52,494 nt of DNA from NCBI GenBank assembly GCA_946408125.1, contig CAMJQW010000013.1, positions 1 through 52,494 on the forward strand, given 5' to 3'. The stretch is from an uncultured Fibrobacter sp. Lineage in GTDB: Bacteria > Fibrobacterota > Fibrobacteria > Fibrobacterales > Fibrobacteraceae. This document shows positions 44,638 to 52,494 of this stretch, one piece after another. The notes under the pieces are model-generated. The model was not told the origin of the DNA. It searched no databases and saw nothing but the letters and a program-made list of their open reading frames with translations. A program made the position numbers and the translations under genes. The first letter of the stretch is position 1; each line of letters starts with the position of its first letter.

Positions 44638-45258
44638 TTAGGAGAGGGAGTTGATAATCTTGAGGCCCTTTTCTTCCATTTCCTGGATCAGGCGTTCGGA
44701 GTTCATGTTGAGGATACCGACGATGACCAGAAGAGGCACGGCGGAGAGAAGTCCGAGGAGCGTAGTACCCATAGCGATAGCGATACCGTCAGCAAGAGCC
44801 TTGGCACGTTCAGAAGCGGGTTTGTTAGCCACAGCGTCGAAGGTGTAGATCAGACCGTAAATCGTACCCATAAGTCCGAGCAACGTAGAGATGGAAGCCA
44901 TAACGGAAATGAGGGAGATGTAACGAGTCAGACGGGGAGCTTCAGTCAGGAACACGGCGTCGCAAGCGGCGGACATGTTTTCGCGGCCACCGTTACGGGC
45001 AGCGACGATGGCAGCCATCACCTTGGCAATCGGGAGGTTGGTCGCATTGGCGAGGCTCAGAGCCTGATCAAACTGCTGAGAGCTGATCAGCTTACCGAAG
45101 TCGGCAAGGAACTTGGCGCGGCCCTTCGAGCTCTTCACGATGATGTAGACAATACGTTCGATGGCGAAACCGAGACCGATCATGAACACCATCAAGATAA
45201 TCCACATGAACTGGTAACCATCAGATTCAGGGCTGAAGGATTGAAGCATTTTAGACAT
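44638..45258 (-). CDS. ExbB/TolQ/MotA-type proton channel protein
   Basis: A 206-residue inner-membrane protein with three helices: FMWIILMVFMIGLGFAIERI at the start, then LISVMASISTLLGLMGTIYGLI, and IAIAMGTTLLGLLSAVPLLV. The second and third helices hold the conserved Thr residues of the ExbB/TolQ channel (STLLGLMGT and GTTLLGL). With ExbD-type partners it forms the proton-driven stator/motor. It is the first gene of the four-gene motor operon; the 140-base stretch upstream, up to the terminator at 45399, should hold its promoter. AAAGGAG lies close upstream of the ATG. Confidence 0.9.
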   Translation of the reverse strand: MSKMLQSFSPESDGYQFMWIILMVFMIGLGFAIERIVYIIVKSSKGRAKFLADFGKLISSQQFDQALSLANATNLPIAKVMAAIVAARNGGRENMSAACDAVFLTEAPRLTRYISLISVMASISTLLGLMGTIYGLIYTFDAVANKPASERAKALADGIAIAMGTTLLGLLSAVPLLVIVGILNMNSERLIQEMEEKGLKIINSLS

Positions 45259-45398
45259 TAGAGTACTCCTTTAGAGTGTTTGTTTTTGGTTTGTTTTTGA
45301 AATCTTTGTTCAATTTTATTTTTTTTAGAGCCTTTTAGAAGACTTTTAGCTGTAAAACTTTATTTACTGCATAAAAAAGCGCTCTAAAGGCCTAATAA

Positions 45399-45426
45399 AC
45401 GGGGCCCTGGAGACCAGGAACCCCGT
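45399..45426 (-). terminator. Hairpin terminator after the large TPR gene
   Basis: Minus-strand arms ACGGGG-TT-CCTGG and CCAGG-GC-CCCGT around TCT, followed by TTATTAGG. The T tract is weak, so read-through into exbB is possible. Confidence 0.65.
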
Positions 45427-45442
45427 AAAATTGTTTTTACCG

Positions 45443-48400
45443 CTACCTTCTCTTTCCCTTCTTCTTGCCAGAAGCCTTCTTGGCAGGAGCAGGAGCAGCA
45501 GCCGGCGTGTCAGCGTCCATTGCGGAGTCGTCGCCCATTCCGCCCATGGAGGTGGACGGAGCAGGAGCCATCTGCTTCTTGAGTTCGGCGAGTTCAGCCT
45601 TCAACTTTTCGTTTTCGGCCTTCGCGTCCTTGATAATGTCGCGGTAGGTGTTGATCTGTTCTTCCGGAGTCATGACTTCGGACTTGGAGATCTGTTCCAA
45701 ACGAGCCTTGGTCTTGAAGTAAGACGGGTCTGCGAACAACGTAGACGGGTCGAACTTTTCGATCTTGGTGTTCAGTGTTTCGTTGTTCTCGTCGAGAGAC
45801 TTCAACGTTTCGAACAACTTAGCAGTCCACTGGTTGTCGATACCATAGTGAGCAGAGGCCTTGATACCCGTTGCGCACTGCGGCACGGCAAGTTCCTTAG
45901 CACCGTTAGAACGGTTGGTCAATTCTTCACGGTAAGCTTCCAAGTCTTCGTGGGCCATTTCGATAGCGTCTTCCTTGACGGCACCTTCGAATTCCACGTA
46001 TTCCTTGACAATCGCGGCAGAGTCAGGCAGCGGAGAGTTGGCGAACGCATCGGCGACTTCGACGAACACGGCGCAGCCCTGGTAGTACATTTCGATGTAA
46101 CCTTCTTCAGCCTCAATCACGTCCTGGTTGTAGAAGCCCTGGTCACGAGCGAGGTCGATGTTCTTCTGGAAGATCGGACGTGCCTGTTCGTAGTAGCTCG
46201 GCAGCTGCTGCACGACGGTAATACGTTCGGCGAAGCGTTCTTCTTCCTTCTTGCCGTTGAGTTCCTGTTCACGGATCTTGGCAGCCATCGTCACGAAGAG
46301 CATACCCATCTTGTTCGTGGCCTTGAAGGTCCAGCGTTCAGATGCGTAGGTTGCAGACTTGGAGTACTGGCTCATAGCCTTCTGCAGGATGTCAACCAAC
46401 TGCTTAATAATCTTGGCCTTGTCCTTTTCCTTACCCTTCAGGACAATGGGTTCCATCTTGTGGAATTCATGTTCACCGAGATAGAAGGCAGCTTCAGCCG
46501 GAACACCCGGGTCAGCATTCTTGATCTGAAGACCGTACTTGTCGTAGGCTTCGAGAGTCTTGCGGTAGTCTTCGACAGCCTTGTCTTCTTCCTTAAGTTC
46601 CATGTAGGCACGGGCAGCACCGATGTAGGCAGCAATCAGCTTTTCCTTGTCATCGTTACCGTAAGCCTTGATGAAGTTGTGGTATTCCGTAGCAGCGATA
46701 TCCCACTTCTTAGCGTTACCGTAAGCCATCGGGATAGAGAATGCAGCGTCGAGAGCGTAGGAGCTCTTCGGGTAGTCGCGGACGAGGTCCTTGTTACAAC
46801 GGATTGCTTCGTCAGTCATCTTGGCTTCGTCGTAGCTCAAGCAGGCGCTATAGAGGTAGCCCGGAGTACGTTCATCCTTCGGATAACGCTTGTAAGCAAG
46901 TTCGTAAGTCACAGCGGCAGACTTCTTGTCGGCGATGGTGTCGTAGACCTGAGCTGCAGAACCGATAGCCATGAAGGCCATGGAATCCTGCGGGAAGTTG
47001 TTCGTGATGAACAAGTAGGTCTGGGCAGCTTCGCGGTATTCCTGTTCGTAGTAGTTCTTGTCGTTCTTCTTCAGGTTAGCAGCCTTCTTGTGAGCGTCAC
47101 CAGCACGGACGATACCCTTGATGGTGAGCGGAGACTTAGCATACTGCTTCGGGAGAATCATGAAGGTTTCTGCAGCCTTGATGTACTGCTGGTCCTTTTC
47201 ATAAGCGGCACCGGCTTCGAACACAGCCTTGTCAGCAATGTCGATGAGCGGGTAGCGCTTCACGAGAGCGAGGTAAGCTTCAGCACCCTTCTGATACTGG
47301 CCCTGCTTAACGGACTGTTCAGCCATCTGGAAGAGCACGTAAGCGATAGCCTTTTCGATTTCCTTGGCCATGGAGTCGTTGCGAGTTTCCTTGACCTGAG
47401 TATACTGCTTGTACAGCCATTCGAATTCGGTAAGGGATTCGTCATACTGACCAGATTCCAAGAGAGACTGGGCAAGCATACGGCTGATGAGCAAAATGTA
47501 CTGATGCTTCGGGAAGTCCTGCTTCAGCTTGCGGAGCACGCCCACAGCCACCTTGAACTGCTTGGCATCGTAATGAACGATAGCGGCGTTGTATGCAAGT
47601 TCTGCAGCTTCCTTGTTCTGGCCGAACTTGGCCATGTACTTGTTAACCTGATCGAAGTAAGCCTTGGTTTCTTCAGACTTGTAAGCCTTCACAGCATCGT
47701 CGCCATACTTTTTCTTCTTGGCGTTTTCACGAGACTGGTCCATCATGAGCACGGCGTTATACGCAGCTTCTTCCTTCTTCAGGAGAGCTTCGGAGCCCAT
47801 CGGGCGACGGCCGTAACGGGTGGTATCGGTATCGACGATCCAGTTGAACATCTTGGCGGCGTTCGCGTGCTGACCCATTTCCTGGTACACGAGAGCCAAA
47901 TTGATGTGAACCTTGTATTCGTCCCAAGTCGGTTCCTTGGCATAGCGCTTCAGGAACGCTTCGTAAGCCTTGATGGCTTCGGCATACTGCTTCTTGCCGG
48001 CTTCCAGGTCGCCTTCCTTGGTGAGCTTGGCAGCGCGGGCATGGTGGTACTGCGGAATGTCGAGCATAGCGCCGCGGATGGCGGTTTCTGCGTTCTTGAC
48101 AGATTCCGGATACTTCTGGTTTCTCTTGTACCAAGAGGACTTGCGGTCATAGCGCTTCACAACAACATAACGGTGCTGCTGGGCTTCTTCGAACTTCTGC
48201 TGGATGATGAGGATTTCAATCATCGCGATATCGGCGAGCGGAGCGTCGATGTAGTCCGGGTTGATTTCCATCAAGCGCTTGAAGGACTGCACGGCTTCTT
48301 CGTTACGGTCGTGGTCCTTGTTCTTCATACCGATACGGTAGTACACGGAATCCTTGAACGGAACCTTCTTGTCCTTCAAGAAAGCTTCAGCTTCCTGCAC

Positions 48401-49321
48401 GCCACCACCTTCAAGGTCAGAGAAGGAGGCCGCCATGAAGTCCATAGCTTCGGCGCGGAGGTCGTTCGGGTATTTGCCCTTGTCGGCACCGATGATGTAA
48501 TCGTAGTACTTGATAGCAGCGGTTTCGTATTCAGCAATATTGTAGTAAGATTCTGCCAAGTGGTACATGGCGAGAGCCGCTTCCTTACCCGTGAGGTTTT
48601 CGAAGCCGGTCACCTTCTTGTAGGCCTTGACGGCATCGCGGAACTTACGGTTCATGAAGTGGTATTCAGCAATACGGAGCCAAGCCTTCGGCACGAGACC
48701 ATTGTCCGGGAAGTTTTCGACCAAGCGCATACGGAGCTTGTATGCCTTGTCGTCTTCGCCACTGGCTTCCTGCACGGCAGCAGCCTGGTAAAGCACGATC
48801 GGGGTCTTGTCTTCCTTCGGGTACTTGTCGATGTATTCGAGGAAGTAACCGAGAGACTTCTGGTGATCAGCCTTCGGAAGCTGGTCGATGTTAGCACACT
48901 TGGCCGGCTTGTTATCGCGGTCGGCACACCATGCTACATCCTCTTCGTACTGTTCCTGCTGATCGAGGAAGAGCTTTTCTTCCAACTGGAACTGGTAGTG
49001 ACCCAGCTGTTGCAAGGCAGACGCACAACGCTTGTTCTGCTTGCCCTTACAGTTGTTGACCTGCTTTTCCCACTGGGTAATGGCGTCCTGCATGCCCTTT
49101 TCATCAAGGCCACCTGAACGGCAGGCCTGGGCTGCCTGGTTCTTTGCCACCTTATAGGAATTTGCACATTCCTTATACTTGGCGGAACCCTTTTCCATCG
49201 ACTTGCACTTGGCAAGCAACTTTTTCGCTTCGTTTGTCTTGTCCTTACAAGGATCCGATGCAGCAAAGGAGGTTCCGATAAAGGAGCACAGAATCGCTGC
49301 GACAAGAATGATTTTTTTCAT
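45443..49321 (-). CDS. Large periplasmic TPR-repeat protein
   Basis: A 1,292-residue protein. A signal peptide (KKIILVAAILCSFIGTSFA) sends it to the periplasm. A short Cys-containing N-terminal region (six or more Cys before residue 150) is followed by about twenty TPR-like helical pairs through most of the length (for example AYEAFLKRYAKEP, LAQSLLESGQYDESLTEFEWL, AAVTYELAYKRYPKDER). Near the C-terminus comes a coiled coil (AKAENEKLKAELAELKKQ) and an Ala/Pro-rich, then very basic tail (AKKASGKKKGKRR). TPR solenoids serve as scaffolds; the closest functional analogy is CpoB/YbgF beside Tol-Pal or the TPR parts of gliding machines. It is 46 bases after the barrel-TPR gene and precedes the motor operon. 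Confidence 0.8.
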   Translation of the reverse strand: MKKIILVAAILCSFIGTSFAASDPCKDKTNEAKKLLAKCKSMEKGSAKYKECANSYKVAKNQAAQACRSGGLDEKGMQDAITQWEKQVNNCKGKQNKRCASALQQLGHYQFQLEEKLFLDQQEQYEEDVAWCADRDNKPAKCANIDQLPKADHQKSLGYFLEYIDKYPKEDKTPIVLYQAAAVQEASGEDDKAYKLRMRLVENFPDNGLVPKAWLRIAEYHFMNRKFRDAVKAYKKVTGFENLTGKEAALAMYHLAESYYNIAEYETAAIKYYDYIIGADKGKYPNDLRAEAMDFMAASFSDLEGGGVQEAEAFLKDKKVPFKDSVYYRIGMKNKDHDRNEEAVQSFKRLMEINPDYIDAPLADIAMIEILIIQQKFEEAQQHRYVVVKRYDRKSSWYKRNQKYPESVKNAETAIRGAMLDIPQYHHARAAKLTKEGDLEAGKKQYAEAIKAYEAFLKRYAKEPTWDEYKVHINLALVYQEMGQHANAAKMFNWIVDTDTTRYGRRPMGSEALLKKEEAAYNAVLMMDQSRENAKKKKYGDDAVKAYKSEETKAYFDQVNKYMAKFGQNKEAAELAYNAAIVHYDAKQFKVAVGVLRKLKQDFPKHQYILLISRMLAQSLLESGQYDESLTEFEWLYKQYTQVKETRNDSMAKEIEKAIAYVLFQMAEQSVKQGQYQKGAEAYLALVKRYPLIDIADKAVFEAGAAYEKDQQYIKAAETFMILPKQYAKSPLTIKGIVRAGDAHKKAANLKKNDKNYYEQEYREAAQTYLFITNNFPQDSMAFMAIGSAAQVYDTIADKKSAAVTYELAYKRYPKDERTPGYLYSACLSYDEAKMTDEAIRCNKDLVRDYPKSSYALDAAFSIPMAYGNAKKWDIAATEYHNFIKAYGNDDKEKLIAAYIGAARAYMELKEEDKAVEDYRKTLEAYDKYGLQIKNADPGVPAEAAFYLGEHEFHKMEPIVLKGKEKDKAKIIKQLVDILQKAMSQYSKSATYASERWTFKATNKMGMLFVTMAAKIREQELNGKKEEERFAERITVVQQLPSYYEQARPIFQKNIDLARDQGFYNQDVIEAEEGYIEMYYQGCAVFVEVADAFANSPLPDSAAIVKEYVEFEGAVKEDAIEMAHEDLEAYREELTNRSNGAKELAVPQCATGIKASAHYGIDNQWTAKLFETLKSLDENNETLNTKIEKFDPSTLFADPSYFKTKARLEQISKSEVMTPEEQINTYRDIIKDAKAENEKLKAELAELKKQMAPAPSTSMGGMGDDSAMDADTPAAAPAPAKKASGKKKGKRR

Positions 49322-49367
49322 CGTTCTCTATCCACCTATGTATTCATATAAAAGGGGAGGCCCCGGA

Positions 49368-51602
49368 TTATTCCAGGTCCTCCAATTCTTCGAGTTCTTG
49401 TGCGGCTTCGGAAGAACCTGCACCCTGGCTCATCTTGGTCTTCACAGTAGCCAAGGTAAAGCCGGCGTCTTCGAGAATGCGCTTACGGTTGGATTCGAAG
49501 CGGTCACTCTGGATGGACTTTTGTGTAAATGCGGCGTAATCTTCGATAGACTGGTTGGCCTTGTCGAAGGACGGGCGCAGTGCTTCACGCTTGCTTTCCA
49601 CGCGGGGGGTGGGAAGCTGGCGAGCAAGGTCGAGGGCCTGAACCTGAACGGAGTCAAATTCATCCTGCATCGCGTCGTAAGCCTGGCGGGCGCTGTCGCG
49701 GGCAGCGACAGTCACGACCGGCTGTTCGGTGCGTTTTTCAGCCTGTTCAAGGGCCTTGGCAGCATTGTTGTAATCCTTCTTCATGAAGTGGCAGTAGCCT
49801 ATCACCAGGTATGCTTCAGAAACCAGGAAGGATTCCGGAAGGTTCTTGATGATCCACTGGGCAGGCTTCATGGCTTCATCCGGCTTGTTAACCTTCAGGA
49901 AGGACCATGCGATACCGAGCATTGCTTCGTCATACACCGGAGAACCGGCTTCGACCTGACCGTACATCTGAGCGGCGGCGGCAATGTCCGGCTTTTCGCC
50001 AGAGAAGTAGATGTGGCCGAGCTTCACGCGGGCGGCATCCTGCAAGTCGCGTTCGGACTGGTTGGAAACCGGCTGTTCCGTAATGTCGCGGAAGCAGTTT
50101 TCGGCTTCGTCAAACTTGCCCATGCGGCTGTAGGCGATACCCATGGTGTAGCGGGCGTAGAAGTAGTTCGCGTTACCCGGAAGGATGGCGGCGAGCAGGT
50201 CGACAGATTCCTGGTAGAGGCCCTGTTCGAACTTGATCTGGCCGGCAATGTAGTCAGCGTCAGCCTTCACGTCGCTTTCACCGAACTTCTGAGCGATGTT
50301 CTGGTACTTGGCCATAGCTTCGGTGTACTTGCCTTCCTTATAGTCGATGTTCATCAACTGGAAGTGGTACTTGGCGCGCTGGTCACTCTGCGGATAGCGC
50401 TTGATAGCGTCTTCGTACACGGCCTTAGCAGCCTTGTGCATACGGAGGTTTTCGAAGGACTTTGCCTTATAGAAAGCAGCCTGGTCGACAAGGTGGAATG
50501 CGGGGTACTTGGTCTGGACCTTACCGAAGGCGTAAGCAGCTTCGAGGAACTGACGATTCAAGTAGAGACGCATAGCGGCACGGTAGTCGTTTTCAGGTTC
50601 GATCTTCAAGCGACGGTAACGTTCTTCGCCGATCTTCTCTTCACGAGTGTCACCGAAGCGGGAGGTGAGCTTCACGGCCCAGATAAAGCCGCGGTTCTTC
50701 TTTTCCCACAGGTCGTCGTGAGACATTTCGAGATCAAGAGCGAGGTAACGGAAGATGCTCACGTCCTTCACGTTGACGGTAGCGCCGACCACCGGGTAGC
50801 ATTCCTTGGTGAAGCGGGCGCGCACGCCGAGGTGCGGAGAGAGGTAATAAGTAAGGGTGAAGCTTTCTTCAAGATTCATGCCCTCGCCACCTTCGGAGGA
50901 TTCGTGCATCACGTCGATGATGGAAAGTTCAACCTTAGCTTCCAGAGCGCGGTTGAGGCCGCGGTAGAACAAGCTGATGTTCAGGTTGGAAGGAATCTTG
51001 TATGCTTCGCTCTCGGTGAAGAGAACGAACTTCATGCCATCTTCTTCGGCAGCGGTGCTCACCGCCGGCTGCAGAGCGTTCTGCAAGGCGACACCGACCA
51101 AGAGGTAGCCATACTTGGAAGAAGCGAGCGGGTTCCAGTTGATGCCCACATCAGCGCCGAGAGTCAACTGCTTGACTTCATCGAACTGGTTGATGTAGAG
51201 CACGGAGATGTCGACACCCAATGCGAGGAACTGCATTAAGTTGTACGCATAACCGAACATGAACGCGTATTCGCCGTAAGACGGACCGTCATCGATGGAA
51301 GCGCCGTTCTCGAAGAAAGAGAAACCGAGCGTGTGCTTGTAGTCCATCGGGAAGGTCAAGCTCACGTATTCCTGGCTAGCTTCGCCGCTGATGGAGCTGA
51401 AGAACGCTGCACTGAATTCCAGCTGTTCCGTTTCGGAAATTCCAGCCGGGTTCACGTACATGGCGGTGTTGCCACCGAATTCGGCGAACCAGTCATTCTG
51501 CTGATACTTGTGCGGAGAATAGGTAGCCTCAGCGAACAAAGAAGTGCTGGCTAAAGCGAGTCCAAAGACTGCTGCTTTCTTGATGAAACTAGTATGCATC
51601 AT
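49368..51602 (-). CDS. Outer-membrane beta-barrel fused to TPR repeats
   Basis: A 744-residue protein with two parts. After a signal peptide (KKAAVFGLALASTSLFA), residues about 25-330 look like a beta barrel of the PorV/UPF0164 kind, with the hallmark GGNTAMYVNPAGIS near residue 45 and alternating strands. From about 340 to 640 there are TPR-like repeats (YRAAMRLYLNRQFLEAAYAF, GQIKFEQGLYQESVDLL, TMGIAYSRMGKFDEAENCF), then a charged tail ending EELEDLE. The TPR part would lie in the periplasm and dock other envelope proteins. I chose ATG at 51602, 6 bases after GGAG. It starts 11 bases after the OmpA-family stop and is co-transcribed with it. Confidence 0.8.
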   Translation of the reverse strand: MMHTSFIKKAAVFGLALASTSLFAEATYSPHKYQQNDWFAEFGGNTAMYVNPAGISETEQLEFSAAFFSSISGEASQEYVSLTFPMDYKHTLGFSFFENGASIDDGPSYGEYAFMFGYAYNLMQFLALGVDISVLYINQFDEVKQLTLGADVGINWNPLASSKYGYLLVGVALQNALQPAVSTAAEEDGMKFVLFTESEAYKIPSNLNISLFYRGLNRALEAKVELSIIDVMHESSEGGEGMNLEESFTLTYYLSPHLGVRARFTKECYPVVGATVNVKDVSIFRYLALDLEMSHDDLWEKKNRGFIWAVKLTSRFGDTREEKIGEERYRRLKIEPENDYRAAMRLYLNRQFLEAAYAFGKVQTKYPAFHLVDQAAFYKAKSFENLRMHKAAKAVYEDAIKRYPQSDQRAKYHFQLMNIDYKEGKYTEAMAKYQNIAQKFGESDVKADADYIAGQIKFEQGLYQESVDLLAAILPGNANYFYARYTMGIAYSRMGKFDEAENCFRDITEQPVSNQSERDLQDAARVKLGHIYFSGEKPDIAAAAQMYGQVEAGSPVYDEAMLGIAWSFLKVNKPDEAMKPAQWIIKNLPESFLVSEAYLVIGYCHFMKKDYNNAAKALEQAEKRTEQPVVTVAARDSARQAYDAMQDEFDSVQVQALDLARQLPTPRVESKREALRPSFDKANQSIEDYAAFTQKSIQSDRFESNRKRILEDAGFTLATVKTKMSQGAGSSEAAQELEELEDLE

Positions 51603-51613
51603 CACCTACTCCT

Positions 51614-52494
51614 TTACTTAATGTCCGTGCGGATGAACTCGATACGACGGTTCTGCGCACGCCCTTCGGGGGTTTTGTTGGAAGCGACCGGCTGGGTATC
51701 ACCCTTACCGCTCGTAACAATACGGCTTTCAGAGATGCCCTTGTCGACAAGGAAGTTCTTCACGGCAGCGGCGCGGTCAGCGGAGAGCTGCATGTTCTTG
51801 TCCTTGTCACCGACATTGTCTGTATGGCCCACAATTTCAAACGTAGCTTCGGTGAAGGTTTCCATGATGTCCACCACCTTCGTCAGGGAGATGTAGGAGT
51901 CCGGAGTAATGGTAGCCTTACCAGATTCGAAGTTCACGCCTTCGAGAACGAACACCTTCTTCGGCGGCTGCGGAACTTCGTCCGGGCAACCATCGTCGTC
52001 CTTGAATTCGTTGAGAGTTTCCGGCTGTTCGGGACAGAGGTCGACACCCTTACAGATGTGAGCGAAGTTGGCGAACATAGCCTTGGCTTCGACCCACGGA
52101 TCGCAGAGACCGTCGCGGTCGTTGTCCGGATCCGGGCAACCATCGTCGTCCTGGTAACCGTCGAAGTCTTCGGCTTCTTCGGGGCAGTTGTCGACGCCCG
52201 TGCAGACGGAAGCGTACTTGTCAGAAACACCTTCTTCGGAAACCCACGGATCGCAAAGACCGTCGGCATCCGTATCCGGATTACGAGTTTCCTCGACCTC
52301 TTCTTCTTCCTTCACGACTTCCGTAGCAGTGAGACCGATGTCCAGCTTGCCCTTACCGCGCTTCAGCATCGGCGAGGTGGACTGGCAGTAGAAGTTCGGC
52401 TTCGAAAGGGAGTGGTTGATGAACTTCGGATCCAGAGAAACGTTCGTGCGGTTCACCTTGATGAACTGGTTGAACGGGTAGTAGTTCTTGTAGA
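51614..52494 (-). CDS. OmpA-family protein with TSP3 repeats (5' end outside window)
   Basis: The frame stays open to the window end, so the N-terminus (probably a beta barrel) is missing; at least 293 residues are visible. After an acidic linker (KEEEEVEETRNP) come thrombospondin type 3-like calcium-binding repeats (DTDADGLCDPW, GVDNCPEEAEDFDGYQDDDG, DNDRDGLCDPW, GVDLCPEQPETLNEFKDDDG). The C-terminal OmpA domain has VNFESGKATITP, VGHTDNVG and QNRRIEF, with the Asp and Arg that bind diaminopimelate of peptidoglycan. The protein would hold the outer membrane to the cell wall and is first of the visible leftward operon with the barrel-TPR and TPR genes. Confidence 0.9.
   Translation of the reverse strand, partial: YKNYYPFNQFIKVNRTNVSLDPKFINHSLSKPNFYCQSTSPMLKRGKGKLDIGLTATEVVKEEEEVEETRNPDTDADGLCDPWVSEEGVSDKYASVCTGVDNCPEEAEDFDGYQDDDGCPDPDNDRDGLCDPWVEAKAMFANFAHICKGVDLCPEQPETLNEFKDDDGCPDEVPQPPKKVFVLEGVNFESGKATITPDSYISLTKVVDIMETFTEATFEIVGHTDNVGDKDKNMQLSADRAAAVKNFLVDKGISESRIVTSGKGDTQPVASNKTPEGRAQNRRIEFIRTDIK

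Noticed and set aside
45431..49117. A 1,228-codon open frame on the plus strand opposite the large TPR gene
   Set aside because: Its product is a string of Val, Leu, Phe, His and Arg without any domain; the frame is open because the real gene avoids codons that give stops in antisense. The TPR frame has a signal peptide, Shine-Dalgarno and clear repeats.
49179..51239. A 686-codon plus-strand frame opposite the TPR and barrel-TPR genes
   Set aside because: It spans the junction of two real genes and shows no ribosome site or domain.

Overview
The window reads as chromosomal DNA of a Fibrobacter-like bacterium (phylum Fibrobacterota, FCB superphylum). Three things suggest this: a lipoprotein with the long poly-serine linkers typical of Fibrobacter surface proteins, a wealth of secreted and outer-membrane proteins, and promoter-like boxes of the form TTG-N20/21-TAnnTTTn that resemble the Bacteroidetes -33/-7 promoter. 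The genus is inferred, not proven. Coding density is high, no gap exceeds 300 bases, and there are three tRNA genes. I saw no rRNA, insertion sequence or CRISPR array.

Layout. 1-6.5 kb: the 3' end of an RNA uracil methyltransferase gene, an MFS transporter, a Nudix hydrolase, TrmO, a LamG-type lipoprotein and monomeric isocitrate dehydrogenase. 6.7-17.2 kb: a four-gene minor pilin/pseudopilin operon (GspH-, GspI-, GspJ- and GspK/PilX-like, transcribed leftward) whose last gene encodes a 2,643-residue protein, with a terminator at its end. 17.4-18.4 kb: a small secreted protein, tRNA-Leu(UAA) and an unknown protein. 18.4-23.9 kb: a tightly overlapping leftward chain ftsX, envC-like, holB-like, recJ and a TonB-C-like protein. 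24-27.4 kb: a rightward set of ybbR-like, tsaD, a secreted protein and birA. 27.4-29.8 kb: a leftward, overlapping operon ubiE/menG, ubiX, ubiA and a 75-residue membrane protein, probably for late menaquinone steps. 29.9-32.4 kb: a CotH-kinase lipoprotein. 32.6-34.8 kb: tRNA-Phe, a GAF/HD-GYP phosphodiesterase, tRNA-Ser and comF. 34.9-40.3 kb: the complete rod-shape operon mreB-mreC-mreD-mrdA(PBP2)-rodA, followed by comF.

40.4-52.5 kb: a small lipoprotein, an outer-membrane beta-barrel, and what looks like a trans-envelope machine. Going leftward it has an OmpA-family protein with calcium-binding TSP3 repeats (cut by the window end), a beta-barrel/TPR fusion protein, a 1,292-residue periplasmic TPR protein, ExbB/TolQ, two different ExbD/TolR proteins and an AgmX/TonB-type protein. 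The ExbB-ExbD-ExbD-AgmX set should convert proton motive force into movement or force across the periplasm. The OmpA and TPR proteins would be its peptidoglycan and outer-membrane partners, analogous to Tol-Pal or the Myxococcus gliding motor but not identical to either.

The most interesting items are the giant minor pilin and its operon, the asymmetric ExbD pair in the envelope machine, and the shared promoter architecture.
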